A stretch of 64,000 nucleotides of DNA from Methylobacterium sp. NEAU K (lineage in GTDB: Bacteria; Pseudomonadota; Alphaproteobacteria; Rhizobiales; Beijerinckiaceae): contig NZ_JAUYZJ010000013.1 of assembly GCF_030700285.1 (NCBI RefSeq), positions 79,835 to 143,834 of the forward strand, written 5' to 3'. Each line of letters opens with the position of its first letter. Positions within the stretch are counted from its first letter, which is position 1. A program made the position numbers and the translations under genes. This document shows, piece after piece, positions 35,981-44,970 of this stretch. Below the pieces are notes generated by a model that saw only the letters and a list, made by a program, of their open reading frames with translations, was not told the DNA's origin and made no database searches.

Positions 35981-38617
35981 TCAGTTAAGCACCGTGTGGG
36001 CCGGCCGGCGTTCCGCGCCCACCGTGACATCGCCGATCATCAGGCCCAGCGGACCGAGATGGACCGGCACCGTCTCGCCGTCGTGGATCTTGCCCGAGAG
36101 GACAAGTTCGGCCAGCGGATCCTGGACGTTCTTCTGGATCACCCGCTTGAGCGGCCGCGCCCCGTAGGCCGGGTCGTAACCCTTGTCGGCGAGCCAAGTC
36201 TTGGCCTCCTCGTCGACCTCGAGGGTGATCTTGCGATCTTCCAGCAGCTTCCGCAGGCGCCCGAGCTGGATCTCGACGATCGCGCCCATTTCCGACCGCG
36301 CGAGGCGGTGGAACAGGATGATCTCGTCGACCCGGTTCAGGAATTCCGGCCGGAAGTGCCCCCGCACCACGCCCATAACCTCGTCGCGGACGGCATCGGT
36401 GTCCTGGCCCGCGGGCTGGTTCACCAGATACTCGGCCCCGAGATTCGAGGTCATGATCAGCAGCGTGTTGCGGAAGTCGACCGTCCGACCCTGCCCGTCC
36501 GTCAGGCGCCCGTCATCGAGCACCTGCAGCAGGACGTTGAACACGTCCGGATGCGCCTTCTCGACCTCGTCGAACAGCACGACCTGATAGGGCCGCCGCC
36601 GCACCGCCTCGGTGAGCGCCCCGCCCTCCTCGTAGCCGACATAGCCCGGAGGCGCGCCGATGAGGCGGGCGACCGCGTGCTTCTCCATGTACTCGGACAT
36701 GTCGATGCGCACGAGTGCCGTGTCGTCGTCGAACAGGAAGCCGGCGAGCGCCTTGGTCAGCTCGGTCTTGCCGACGCCCGTGGGCCCGAGGAACATGAAC
36801 GAGCCGATCGGCCGGTTCGGATCCTGGAGACCGGCGCGGGCGCGCCGCACCGCGGTCGAGACCGCCTCGACGGCTTCGCGCTGGCCGACGACGCGCTTGG
36901 CGAGCGCGTCCTCCATGGCCAGCAGCTTCTCGCGCTCGCCCTCCAGCATCTTGTCCACCGGTACGCCGGTCCAGCGGGAGACGACCCCGGCGATATGGGC
37001 GGGCGTGACCGCCTCCTCCATCATCGCGTCGCGGCCGTTCTCAGACTTGGCATCGGACTTGGCCTCGATCTCCGCGAGCTGCTTCTCCAGGCCCGGGATT
37101 ACCCCGTAGGCGAGCTCACCCGCGCGCTGATACTGGCCCTGACGCTGCGCCGCGGCGAGCTCGTTGCGCGCCTCGTCGAGCTTCTTCTTCAGGCCGGCGG
37201 CCGTGCCGAGCTTGTCCTTCTCGGCCTTCCAGCGGGCGGTGATCGCCGCCGAGCGCTCCTCCAGGTCGCCGAGTTCCTTCTCCAACCGGACCAGCCGGTC
37301 GCGAGAGGCGGAATCGGTCTCCTTCTTGAGCGCCTCGGCCTCGATCTTCAGCCGGACGATCTCCCGGTCGATGTTGTCGAGCTCCTCGGGCTTCGAATCG
37401 ACCTGCATGCGCAGGCGCGAGCCGGCCTCGTCCATGAGGTCGATGGCCTTGTCGGGCAGGAATCGGTCGGTGATGTAGCGGTTCGAGAGCGTCGCCGCCG
37501 CCACCAGGGCCGAATCCTGGATGCGCACGCCGTGGTGCTGCTCGTACTTCTCCTTAAGGCCGCGCAAGATCGAGACCGTGTCCTCCACGGTCGGCTCCGA
37601 CACGAAGACCGGCTGGAAGCGGCGGGCGAGCGCCGCGTCCTTCTCCACATGCTTGCGGTACTCGTCGAGGGTGGTCGCGCCGACGCAGTGCAGCTCGCCG
37701 CGGGCGAGCGCCGGCTTCAGCAGGTTCGACGCGTCCATAGCCCCGTCCGCCTTCCCGGCGCCGACCAGCGTGTGCATCTCGTCGATGAACAGGATGATGC
37801 TGCCCTCTGCCGCGGTGACCTCGGAGAGCACGCCCTTGAGCCGCTCCTCGAACTCGCCCCGGTACTTCGCGCCGGCGATCAGCGCGCCCATGTCGAGCGC
37901 CAGCAGGCTCTTGTCGCGCAGGCTCTCCGGCACGTCGCCGTTGACGATGCGCAGGGCCAGGCCCTCGACAATGGCGGTCTTGCCGACGCCGGGCTCGCCG
38001 ATGAGGACCGGGTTGTTCTTGGTGCGCCGGGACAGGACCTGGATGGTCCGCCGGATCTCCTCGTCGCGTCCGATCACCGGGTCGAGCTTGCCGTCTCGGG
38101 CGGCCTCGGTGAGGTCGCGGGCGTATTTCTTGAGCGCGTCGTAGGCGTTCTCGGCCGAGGCGTTGTCGGCGGTGCGGCCCTTGCGGAGCGCATTGATCGC
38201 GGCGTTCAGCGAGGCGGGGGTGACGCCCGCGGCCTGGAGCGCGCGGCCGGCCTCGGACTCCTTCTCCACCGCCAGGGCGAGGAGCAGCCGCTCGACCGTC
38301 ACGTAGGAATCGCCCGCCTTCTCGGCAGCCTTCTCGGCGGTGTCGAACAGGCGCACCAGCTCGCGCGTCGCCTGCGGAGCGGCGGCATTGCCGGACACCT
38401 TGGGCTGCTTGGCGAGCCACTGCTCGGTCTGGGCGAGAGCCACGCGCGACTGGCCGCCGGCGCGGTCGATCAGGCCGGCGCAGAGGCCTTCCGGATCGTC
38501 CAGGAGCACCTTGAGCAGATGCCCCGGCTGAAGCTGGGGATGTCCCTCGCGCATCGCGAGGTTCTGAGCCGCCTGCACGAAGCCGCGGGCGCGCTCGGTA
38601 TATATCTCGAAATTCAT
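35981..38617 (-). CDS. clpB: ATP-dependent disaggregase ClpB
   Basis: ClpB is the AAA+ hexamer that, with DnaK, pulls proteins out of aggregates. The domains are complete over 878 residues: an N-domain repeat (about 1-145), NBD1 with Walker [14 protein letters not shown] and Walker [11 protein letters not shown], the coiled-coil middle domain (about 410-540), and NBD2 with [14 protein letters not shown] and [11 protein letters not shown], then the C-terminal domain. ATG at 38617 opens [18 protein letters not shown]; longer frames add a non-conserved stretch. It is divergent from the MOSC gene. A CTTG-N18-CCACAT pair 120-150 bases upstream might be a heat-shock promoter but is weak. Confidence 0.97.
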   Translation of the reverse strand: MNFEIYTERARGFVQAAQNLAMREGHPQLQPGHLLKVLLDDPEGLCAGLIDRAGGQSRVALAQTEQWLAKQPKVSGNAAAPQATRELVRLFDTAEKAAEKAGDSYVTVERLLLALAVEKESEAGRALQAAGVTPASLNAAINALRKGRTADNASAENAYDALKKYARDLTEAARDGKLDPVIGRDEEIRRTIQVLSRRTKNNPVLIGEPGVGKTAIVEGLALRIVNGDVPESLRDKSLLALDMGALIAGAKYRGEFEERLKGVLSEVTAAEGSIILFIDEMHTLVGAGKADGAMDASNLLKPALARGELHCVGATTLDEYRKHVEKDAALARRFQPVFVSEPTVEDTVSILRGLKEKYEQHHGVRIQDSALVAAATLSNRYITDRFLPDKAIDLMDEAGSRLRMQVDSKPEELDNIDREIVRLKIEAEALKKETDSASRDRLVRLEKELGDLEERSAAITARWKAEKDKLGTAAGLKKKLDEARNELAAAQRQGQYQRAGELAYGVIPGLEKQLAEIEAKSDAKSENGRDAMMEEAVTPAHIAGVVSRWTGVPVDKMLEGEREKLLAMEDALAKRVVGQREAVEAVSTAVRRARAGLQDPNRPIGSFMFLGPTGVGKTELTKALAGFLFDDDTALVRIDMSEYMEKHAVARLIGAPPGYVGYEEGGALTEAVRRRPYQVVLFDEVEKAHPDVFNVLLQVLDDGRLTDGQGRTVDFRNTLLIMTSNLGAEYLVNQPAGQDTDAVRDEVMGVVRGHFRPEFLNRVDEIILFHRLARSEMGAIVEIQLGRLRKLLEDRKITLEVDEEAKTWLADKGYDPAYGARPLKRVIQKNVQDPLAELVLSGKIHDGETVPVHLGPLGLMIGDVTVGAERRPAHTVLN

Positions 38618-38816
38618 GCACAACCCTCCCGTACCGGCATCCGCCGCCCGCTGAGAGGCGCGGCGCCACCGAAACGACGCCCTCCAGCCATCCGCTGCAC
38701 GAGAGCCCCGGCGCCGTTGGTGGCCGCCGGTAGCCGGGATGTGGTGTTGCAATTCCGCACCACAAGGGCCGGCGAAGCTCTTGCGCATCGGAGCATTTCA
38801 GGAGCACGCTTTGCGC

Positions 38817-39587
38817 ATGACCGCATTGATTCATGTCAGCGCCCTCCACCGCTATCCCGTCAAGGGATTGAGCCCTGAGCTGCTGGATCGGGCGGAACTC
38901 GAGACGAGCGGCTATTTCCCGGGCGACCGGCTCTACGCCATCGAGAACGGCCCGTCGGGTTTCAATCCCGTGGCGCCGCGTCACCAGCCCAAGACCAAGT
39001 ACCTGATGCTGATGCGCGACGAGGCGCTGGCGCGTCTGCGGACCCGCTACGACGATTCCACGGCGACGCTCACCGTGGAAGGCGCCGGCAAGCCGCTTGC
39101 GTTCCGGCTCGACACCGAAGCCGGCCGCGACGGGCTGGCGGCGCTGATGCGGCGCTATCTGCCGGAGAGCCTTCGGGGCGAACCCCGGGTGCTCGTGGCG
39201 CCGCCGCAATACCGGTTCACCGACTCGCCCACAGGCTACGTCTCGCTGATCAACCGGGCGAGCGTGTCGGCGGTCGAGGATTATCTGGGCGCGCCGGTCG
39301 ACCCGCTGCGCTTCCGCGGCAACCTGCTTGTCGACGGGCTCGCGCCCTTCGCGGAACTCGAGATGGTCGGGCGGGTGATCGAGGCGCCGAGCGGGCTGCG
39401 GCTCAAGGTCACCAAGCGCACGGTGCGCTGCGCCGCGACCAACGTCGACCCGGGGAGCGGGGTGCGCGACTGCGACATCCCCTGGACCCTGGACGCGCGG
39501 CTCGGCCACCGCGACCTCGGCGTCTATGCCGAGGTCATCGCCGGCGGGGCGCTCGCGGTGGGCGATGCGCTCCGGCTGGTCGGCTGA
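38817..39587 (+). CDS. MOSC domain-containing protein (YcbX-like)
   Basis: The protein has an N-terminal MOSC beta-barrel (ALHRYPVKGLSPELLDRAELE, about residues 6-26) and a MOSC domain (about 105-250) with FRGNLLVDGLAPFAELE. It ends with a region containing RCAATNVDPGSG, which carries the conserved cysteine proposed to bind the molybdenum cofactor. The length is 256 residues. Members such as YcbX and mARC reduce N-hydroxylated compounds with a molybdenum cofactor. It is divergent from clpB and converges on the cytochrome c gene, with 14 bases between stops. The electron donor is not evident from the neighbours. Confidence 0.87.
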   Translation: MTALIHVSALHRYPVKGLSPELLDRAELETSGYFPGDRLYAIENGPSGFNPVAPRHQPKTKYLMLMRDEALARLRTRYDDSTATLTVEGAGKPLAFRLDTEAGRDGLAALMRRYLPESLRGEPRVLVAPPQYRFTDSPTGYVSLINRASVSAVEDYLGAPVDPLRFRGNLLVDGLAPFAELEMVGRVIEAPSGLRLKVTKRTVRCAATNVDPGSGVRDCDIPWTLDARLGHRDLGVYAEVIAGGALAVGDALRLVG

Positions 39588-39601
39588 AGGACTGGAAGAC
39601 T

Positions 39602-40198
39602 TCAGAGCCGCGAGACGTAGGCCGCCAGATCCTTGATGTCAGCCTCGCTCAGCTCCTGTGCGACCTCGTTCATCGCGGGGTCGTAGCCGGGCCGGGCGTT
39701 CGACTTGTAGCCGGCGAGCGCCTTTGCGAGATACTCCTCCCGCTGCGCCCGGATGCGCGGGATGGAGTCCCGGCCCGCGAGATCGGGGCCGTGGCAGGAA
39801 TTGCACTGGTGCTTGGCGACCAGCGCCTGGGCGCGCGCCGCCAGGCCGGGGTCGGCGGGCGGACCGGCCCAGGCGGGCGGCGGCAGGGCCGCCACCGCGT
39901 CGGCGTAGACGCGCAGGTCATCGTCGGAGAACCCGGCGGCGACGTCGTTCATCGGCGGGGCCTCGCGCTGCTTTTCCCGGAACTGGAACAGCTGCGTGAC
40001 GACGTAGTCGGCGGGCTGGCCGCCGAGCGAGGGCACGCCCTCGGTCTGCGACGTGCCCTCCCCGTGGCAGGCGATGCAGGGCGCGACGCGCTCCTGCATC
40101 GCCGCGTCCGGCGCGGCAAGCGCGGCCCCCGCCAGCAGCGCCCCGAGGGCCGGCGCCAGCCCCCGGATCGCGCGCGCACTCAACCGGCGGCGCATCAC
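39602..40198 (-). CDS. Di-haem cytochrome c (c4-like)
   Basis: This is an exported cytochrome c of 198 residues. A signal peptide (RGLAPALGALLAGAALAAPDA) is followed by two haem sites, CIACHGEG near residue 37 and CNSCHGPD near residue 133. Each domain has a methionine-containing region that could supply the distal ligand. The pattern fits the cytochrome c4/class I tandem type. Its start overlaps the stop of the sugar dehydrogenase gene in an ATGA junction, so it is most likely the periplasmic electron acceptor of that enzyme. Confidence 0.92.
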   Translation of the reverse strand: MMRRRLSARAIRGLAPALGALLAGAALAAPDAAMQERVAPCIACHGEGTSQTEGVPSLGGQPADYVVTQLFQFREKQREAPPMNDVAAGFSDDDLRVYADAVAALPPPAWAGPPADPGLAARAQALVAKHQCNSCHGPDLAGRDSIPRIRAQREEYLAKALAGYKSNARPGYDPAMNEVAQELSEADIKDLAAYVSRL

Positions 40199-41469
40199 TG
40201 ACCGTAGCTGACGCGGTAGATCGCGCCGTTATAGTCGTCCGAGACGAGCAGCGACCCGTCCTTGGCGACCAGTACGTCGACCGGGCGTCCGACATACGCG
40301 TTGCCCTGGAGGAAGCCGGTCATGAACGGTTCCAGCGCGGCGACCTTGCCGTCGGATCCGAGCTTGGCCATCAACACGTCGCCGCCGAGCTTCTGCGTGC
40401 GGTTCCAGGAGCCGTGCTGGGCGATGAAGATCGCGTCCTTGTAGGCGGCCGGGAACTGGGCGCCGGTGTAGAACCGCATGCCGAGCGAGGCCGTGTGCGG
40501 CCCGAGCAGGCCGGCCGGCGCGGTGAATTCCGAGCAGGAATGGCCCCAGCCGTATTCCGGGTCGGTGAAGGTGCCCTGGTGGCAGAACGGGAAGCCGAAA
40601 TGCTGCTTGCCCGGCTCCGTGAGCACGTTCAACTCGTCGTTCGGGATGTCCTCCGAGACCCAGTCGCGGCCATTGTCGGTGAACCAGAGCTGCTTGGTCT
40701 TCGGGTTCCAATCGAAGCCGACCGTGTTGCGCACGCCGCGGGCGATCACCTCGGCGTTCTTGCCGTCGAGGTCGATCCGGCGGATCTGCGCGTGGGTGTC
40801 AGGCGGCATCAGGATGTTGCCCGGCGAGCCGACCGGCACGTAGAGTTTGTTGTCGGGTCCGATGGCGATGAACTTCCAGCCATGGGCTTCGTCCTTGGGC
40901 AGGTCATCGTAGACGAGGGTCGGCTTCTCCGGGCCGTCGAGGTGCTTCGCGATGTCGTCGTATCGCCAGATCTTCGACAGCTCGGCGACGTAGAGCGCGC
41001 CGTCGTGGAAGGCGACGCCGTTCGGCCGGTGCAGGCCCGACGCGATCGTCTTGACCTCGCGCTTGCCGTCCTGGCCCGGCTGCGGGAGCACCGCGTAGAC
41101 CTTGCCGACCGTGCGGGTGCCGACGAACAGCGTCCCGTCCGGCGCCTGCGTCATCGAGCGGGCATTGGCGAGGCCGCTGGCATAGACCTCGACCTTGAAG
41201 CCGTCCGGCACCTTGAGCTTGTCGAGAGGCAGCTTGGCGGCGGCCGTGGCCAGGGGCGGCCCTGCGACGGGCGCGAGCTTGGCGGCTGCCCCGTTCTCCG
41301 GACGGCCGTAGAGGGCCGAACCGCGGTCGACCTGCGCGCTGGGCGGCGGTGCGGCGGTGGCCGGCGTCTCCTGGGCGAGCGTAGCGCATGGGGCCAGGGC
41401 CCCGAGGCCCAGGCAGGCGAGCGCGGCGGCGAGCCCGCGGGTCAGGGTCGGCTTGCTGGCTGGCGTCAT
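40195..41469 (-). CDS. PQQ-type sugar/sorbosone dehydrogenase
   Basis: This 424-residue periplasmic protein belongs to the sorbosone dehydrogenase / soluble glucose dehydrogenase-like propeller family, many of which use PQQ. A signal peptide is visible (GLAAALACLGLGALAPCATLAQ). Motifs include LPDGFKVEVYASGLANARSM-like sequence, GLHRPNGVAFHDGALYVAE, RGVRNTVGFDWNPKTKQLWFTDNGRDW and IFIAQHGSWNRT. I chose ATG 41469 because a signal peptide begins there; the upstream in-frame start lacks support. The coupled downstream gene is a di-haem cytochrome c. Together they would oxidise an aldose or aldehyde and feed electrons to the respiratory chain. The substrate is unknown. Confidence 0.88.
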   Translation of the reverse strand: MTPASKPTLTRGLAAALACLGLGALAPCATLAQETPATAAPPPSAQVDRGSALYGRPENGAAAKLAPVAGPPLATAAAKLPLDKLKVPDGFKVEVYASGLANARSMTQAPDGTLFVGTRTVGKVYAVLPQPGQDGKREVKTIASGLHRPNGVAFHDGALYVAELSKIWRYDDIAKHLDGPEKPTLVYDDLPKDEAHGWKFIAIGPDNKLYVPVGSPGNILMPPDTHAQIRRIDLDGKNAEVIARGVRNTVGFDWNPKTKQLWFTDNGRDWVSEDIPNDELNVLTEPGKQHFGFPFCHQGTFTDPEYGWGHSCSEFTAPAGLLGPHTASLGMRFYTGAQFPAAYKDAIFIAQHGSWNRTQKLGGDVLMAKLGSDGKVAALEPFMTGFLQGNAYVGRPVDVLVAKDGSLLVSDDYNGAIYRVSYGQ

Positions 41470-41856
41470 GGTGTCTCCCAATGCGGCGGGCTTCTTGGAT
41501 CGCCCGGTCCGATCTGCACTCATTATTCAACGAGTGCTTGCATGAAGCGAGTCCCCGACCACGCCCGCTGCGACAGTGCAATGCCGGCGTAACCCGGCGC
41601 GGCCGATTTTCCGTTGCACTCCGACACGATTGTGTTCATGCGCCCGCCCGGCCGGGTCATCCTCATCGCCCTTGGCACCAGCGTAATCCGGCTGGCCGCA
41701 CAGCGCAGCCGGTTCCGGCCGGGGTAACCTTGCGTTTTGGCGACCGATCTCCGAAAACGCCCGCGTCCGGGAAGCTTGAGCTTGGCCGGGGACATCGGCG
41801 CTCGTGCCGGTGCCCGGCGGGAGCGGCATTCCGATCCGGTTCGGGGACACGTATCG
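41470..41856. other. Divergent intergenic region, sugar dehydrogenase / pcm
   Basis: About 387 bases that should hold promoters for both flanking genes. The only structure noted is a 7-bp inverted repeat (AGTGCAA near 41576 and TTGCACT near 41624) around a GC-rich centre, which could be an operator. A possible 28-codon frame near 41638 has no ribosome site and is not supported. Confidence 0.5.
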
Positions 41857-42510
41857 ATGATCGATTACGCGCAGGCGCGGCGGATGATGGTCGACTGCCA
41901 GTTGCGGACATTCGACGTGAACGACAACGCGGTGCTCGACGCGTTCGACACGGTGCCGCGCGAGGCCTTCGTGCCCAAGGGCCGCGAACCATTCGCTTAT
42001 ATCGATCAGACGATGAAGCTCGGCGGAGACGGCGGCGAGACCCGCTGCCTGCCGGCGCCGATGGTGCTGGCCCGGCTGATCCAGGCCCTGAAGATCCGGC
42101 CCGGCGTCCGGGCCCTCGATGTCGGCACCGGCACCGGCTATGCTGCGGCCGTGATGGCGCAGCTCGGAGCTGCCGTGACGGCGCTGGAATCGGTGCCGGA
42201 CCTCGTCGAGACAGCGCGTGCCCGCCTCGCCGCCTCCGCGACGGTGATCGAGGGTCCGCTCGCCGCCGGCGCGCCCAAGCAGGCCCCCTTCGACGTGATC
42301 CTGATCAACGGCCGCGTCGAGGTGAGGCCGCAGGCGCTGCTGGATCAACTCGGGGACGACGGTCGGCTCGCCTGCGTGTTGGGACCGCACCGCAACGCCA
42401 AGGCGACCCTGTTCGTACGCGCGGGCGACGCCTTCGGATCGCGCCCGTTGTTCGACGCCTCGCTGCCGCTCCTCGACGCGTTCGCGGCCGAGTCCGGCTT
42501 CGCCTTCTGA
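41857..42510 (+). CDS. Protein-L-isoaspartate O-methyltransferase family protein
   Basis: Members of this family methylate isoaspartyl residues in damaged proteins so that they can be repaired. The 217-residue product has the N-terminal YAQARRMMVDCQLRTFDVND (alphaproteobacterial PCMT signature), YIDQTMKLGGDGGETRCLPAPMVLARLIQAL and the SAM-binding motif I LDVGTGTGYAAAVMAQLG near residue 87. The usual downstream neighbour in alphaproteobacteria is tolC or a related outer-membrane factor, but here a long gap and the polysaccharide locus follow. ATG at 41857 opens the conserved sequence. The active-site serine region of canonical Pcm is not obvious, so activity may differ. Confidence 0.87.
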   Translation: MIDYAQARRMMVDCQLRTFDVNDNAVLDAFDTVPREAFVPKGREPFAYIDQTMKLGGDGGETRCLPAPMVLARLIQALKIRPGVRALDVGTGTGYAAAVMAQLGAAVTALESVPDLVETARARLAASATVIEGPLAAGAPKQAPFDVILINGRVEVRPQALLDQLGDDGRLACVLGPHRNAKATLFVRAGDAFGSRPLFDASLPLLDAFAAESGFAF

Positions 42511-42970
42511 GCCTCGCGGAGGCTCAAGTCCGGCCCTGTCGGCCTAGGGCGGCAACCGGACGCGAACCGCCGATCTGGCGCCTTCCACCTCCGAACGGCG
42601 CCCGAGCGGGGAGGCCGGACACCGTGCGCCCAGCGTCCGGCGATCATCGCGGCTCATTGAGGGCCGGCGTGCCGTGAAGGCACGCACCCTCACCAGCGCC
42701 GGATCGTGCGGCTAAGGCATCACCGACGCCTCGCGATCCGCCCTGGCCTGCGCCAAGCGAACCCCGCCGTCGCGCTGGCCAACCCGCGCACTCGACCAAA
42801 TGCAGCCTCCACGGTCCTATCCCGTGCCCGTAGCTGTGGCGCAAAACTGCCGGCGTCTGTCGGCAAGCCACCGAGGCTATCGGCGATAATCAGACTCGCG
42901 CCCTAGACCAGCAATATATAACGCCTATAATATAGCAGACTTTGCCCGCCTAAGCGCACTGAAATCGCTG
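42511..42970. other. Gap at the left edge of the polysaccharide locus
   Basis: About 460 bases. The first 380 are GC-rich without a credible gene. The last 70 turn abruptly AT-rich and contain TATAAT at 42926-42931, a perfect -10 hexamer about 40 bases before the GH16 gene, without an evident -35 element. This composition shift marks the boundary of the polysaccharide locus. Confidence 0.55.
42926..42931 (+). promoter_or_regulatory. -10-like hexamer before the GH16 gene
   Basis: A perfect TATAAT lies in an AT-rich stretch 40 bases before the GH16 start. No recognisable -35 hexamer precedes it at the normal distance. Confidence 0.35.
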
Positions 42971-43864
42971 GTGAACCGAATGCGCGCTCGTTTTATGAGG
43001 AATGTCTGGGTATTGCCGGCAGTTACGGCATTAGCCGGTCTGACCATGGTTGCAGGATGTCGCGAACTGCAAGCGCAGGGTGAGCCCCTGCAGCTCTGCC
43101 GCTACAAGAAGGTCTTTGCCGACGATTTCAATGACTTGAGCGTCTCCAAGTCAAACAACGAGAGAGCCCGATGGTCGGCGCACACGCCCTGGAACGGCGA
43201 TTTCGGCGACGCCAGATTCATCGATCCAATCGACATCTACGCGGATCCTGAACGGAACGAGCCGTTCATCGTCAAGAACGGCATCCTGACGATCCGGGCG
43301 CGGAAGCACGAGAACGGCAAGTGGACCTCCGGCCTCCTTTCGTCCGCCGATCCCACGACTGCAGGCTTCGCGATGATGTATGGCTACTTCGAAGCACGGA
43401 TGAAGCTTCCGCCCGGGCCCGGTGTGTGGCCCGCGTTCTGGCTAAATGCCAACAATCCGAAGGACGATAAAACCCCATCGGTGGAAATCGATGTCATCGA
43501 ATATTACGGCCAGTTCCCGGACGGTTTCCATTCCGTCTGGCACATCTGGGACAAGACCGACCCCAAGAAGACGCAAGGCGGCGAGATCATAACGAAGGTC
43601 CCGAGCGGTTCGCTGAGCGACAGCTTCCACACCTATGGCGTGGATGTGACCAAGGAATGGGTCGTCTTCTATCTCGATCGTCACGAGATCGGCAGGACGC
43701 CGACGCCACCCGAGCACACCAAGCCGCTGATGATGCTGGTCAATCTGGCGCTCGGCTCGGGCTGGCCCATCGACAAGACCCCGAATCCTTCGGATTTGCT
43801 CGTCGATTACGTCTATGCCTTCGCACCCGACGAGGCGAAGCGCGACGCCGTCTGCAAGGAGTAA
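42971..43864 (+). CDS. Glycoside hydrolase family 16 lipoprotein
   Basis: This is an exported beta-glucanase-type enzyme of 297 residues. The N-terminus is a lipoprotein signal: basic residues, a hydrophobic stretch and a lipobox ending V-A-G-Cys30. The GH16 catalytic motif is EIDVIE (Glu172, Asp174, Glu177), preceded by GYFEARMKLPPGPGVWPAFWL. In exopolysaccharide loci such enzymes (for example ExoK) trim the nascent polymer, and this gene opens the locus. GTG at 42971 is given; ATG at 42980 or 42995 are possible. The C-terminal region VDYVYAFAPDE completes the fold. Its substrate is presumably the locus's own polymer, which is inference. Confidence 0.9.
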   Translation: MNRMRARFMRNVWVLPAVTALAGLTMVAGCRELQAQGEPLQLCRYKKVFADDFNDLSVSKSNNERARWSAHTPWNGDFGDARFIDPIDIYADPERNEPFIVKNGILTIRARKHENGKWTSGLLSSADPTTAGFAMMYGYFEARMKLPPGPGVWPAFWLNANNPKDDKTPSVEIDVIEYYGQFPDGFHSVWHIWDKTDPKKTQGGEIITKVPSGSLSDSFHTYGVDVTKEWVVFYLDRHEIGRTPTPPEHTKPLMMLVNLALGSGWPIDKTPNPSDLLVDYVYAFAPDEAKRDAVCKE

Positions 43865-44202
43865 GGCCGCCGCCGCCAGATCGGACCTTTGGCTTGATGC
43901 GGACAGACTCCGGACGCGACGCCGGCCGATGCTCCGCGCGCCGTGCGGCCCGGGATCCGGATCGCCGGCTTGGCCATTTGCGGGACTGGTCGAAAGGTCG
44001 AACCGATCCCCGGATCGTCGAACACGATCGTCGCCGATCGCATTCACGGTCCTGATCGCCGGCCCATCCGCCGAAACGGCCCGATGCCCCCGGGATCGTG
44101 CAGGCCAGTCGGGACTTGGCCGCCGCTATCCTGCGCCAAAGGTTGCGAGCAGCCCGTACTGCCAACCGCTGTACGCGACTGGTTTAAGGGCTAAAAGGCA
44201 CC
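43865..44202. other. Intergenic region before the HAD gene
   Basis: About 338 bases on the same strand as both flanking genes. I see no credible gene, hairpin terminator or repeat in it. Confidence 0.5.
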
Positions 44203-44970
44203 ATGCACTTACCTAAAACAGCTGCAGCTCGGATCATATCCTGCGATGTATTCGACACCCTACTCCATCGGGACCACCGATCGGAGCGCCAGCGCTTCAA
44301 CGATATCGCCGTGCTGGCTGCGCGGCGCCTAGCGAGCGAACGGCGTATCGAGCGGCATTCCGGGGCAATCTACGACGCCAGGATCGAGGTGCAGAAGCAA
44401 GCCTACCGCGCGCTCGATCTCTCCTGCCCGACCGGAGATGTTCGGTTCGCCGATATGATCGAGGCGATGGCCCGCATTCTCAGCCTCGATGCGCCAGCGG
44501 CGGAAATCCTTCACGAGGCCGAACTCGAGATCGAACGCCAGCAATTGAAAGCCAACGCGCCCCTGCTCGCCTGGCTCGGCGAACAGGCGCAGGCTGGCTG
44601 CCGGATCATCGCCGTCAGCGACATCTATCATCGCGGCGACACGATCGCGCAGCTCCTGGCCGCCCGCGCCCCCCACCATCCCGTCGCCCGTATCTACACC
44701 AGTGCCGACCACAATGCGACGAAGCGGACCGGCGCCCTGTTCGAAGTTGTTCTGCTCGAGGAGGGTGTCGCGCCCGCCGAGATCCTGCATATCGGCGACG
44801 ACGGCAGGGCTGACGTGACGATGGCGCAGGCGGCGGGATTGCGCGCCCTACAGGTGCTGCGGCCGGGTCACCTCGTCTTTCGGCGCCGCGCCGATGCCCT
44901 GCGCGCGCGCGTCCTGCACGCGCTCAGGATCCGCGCCGGGCACGGGCGTCACGGGAGCGCGCCCTTATGA
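44203..44970 (+). CDS. HAD superfamily hydrolase in the polysaccharide locus
   Basis: This 255-residue HAD hydrolase has motif I as CDVFDTLLHRD (Asp15 and Asp18), a helical cap (about residues 25-120), motif II near IIAVSDIYH, a lysine in NATKRTGALF and motif IV GDDGRADVTMAQAAG. It is followed by a four-base ATGA overlap with the next gene. The combination resembles the N-terminal half of large, poorly characterised HAD proteins found in polysaccharide clusters. Such enzymes may dephosphorylate a sugar phosphate or nucleotide sugar, but the substrate cannot be inferred. Confidence 0.85.
   Translation: MHLPKTAAARIISCDVFDTLLHRDHRSERQRFNDIAVLAARRLASERRIERHSGAIYDARIEVQKQAYRALDLSCPTGDVRFADMIEAMARILSLDAPAAEILHEAELEIERQQLKANAPLLAWLGEQAQAGCRIIAVSDIYHRGDTIAQLLAARAPHHPVARIYTSADHNATKRTGALFEVVLLEEGVAPAEILHIGDDGRADVTMAQAAGLRALQVLRPGHLVFRRRADALRARVLHALRIRAGHGRHGSAPL

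Noticed and set aside
38739..38766. Heat-shock promoter for clpB (CTTG-N18-CCACAT)
   Set aside because: The -10 part matches the RpoH pattern poorly and the distance to the start is over 120 bases; not strong enough to list as a feature.
35996..38878. Plus-strand open frame of about 960 codons opposite clpB
   Set aside because: It mirrors the ClpB codons, contains no family motifs, and lacks a ribosome site.
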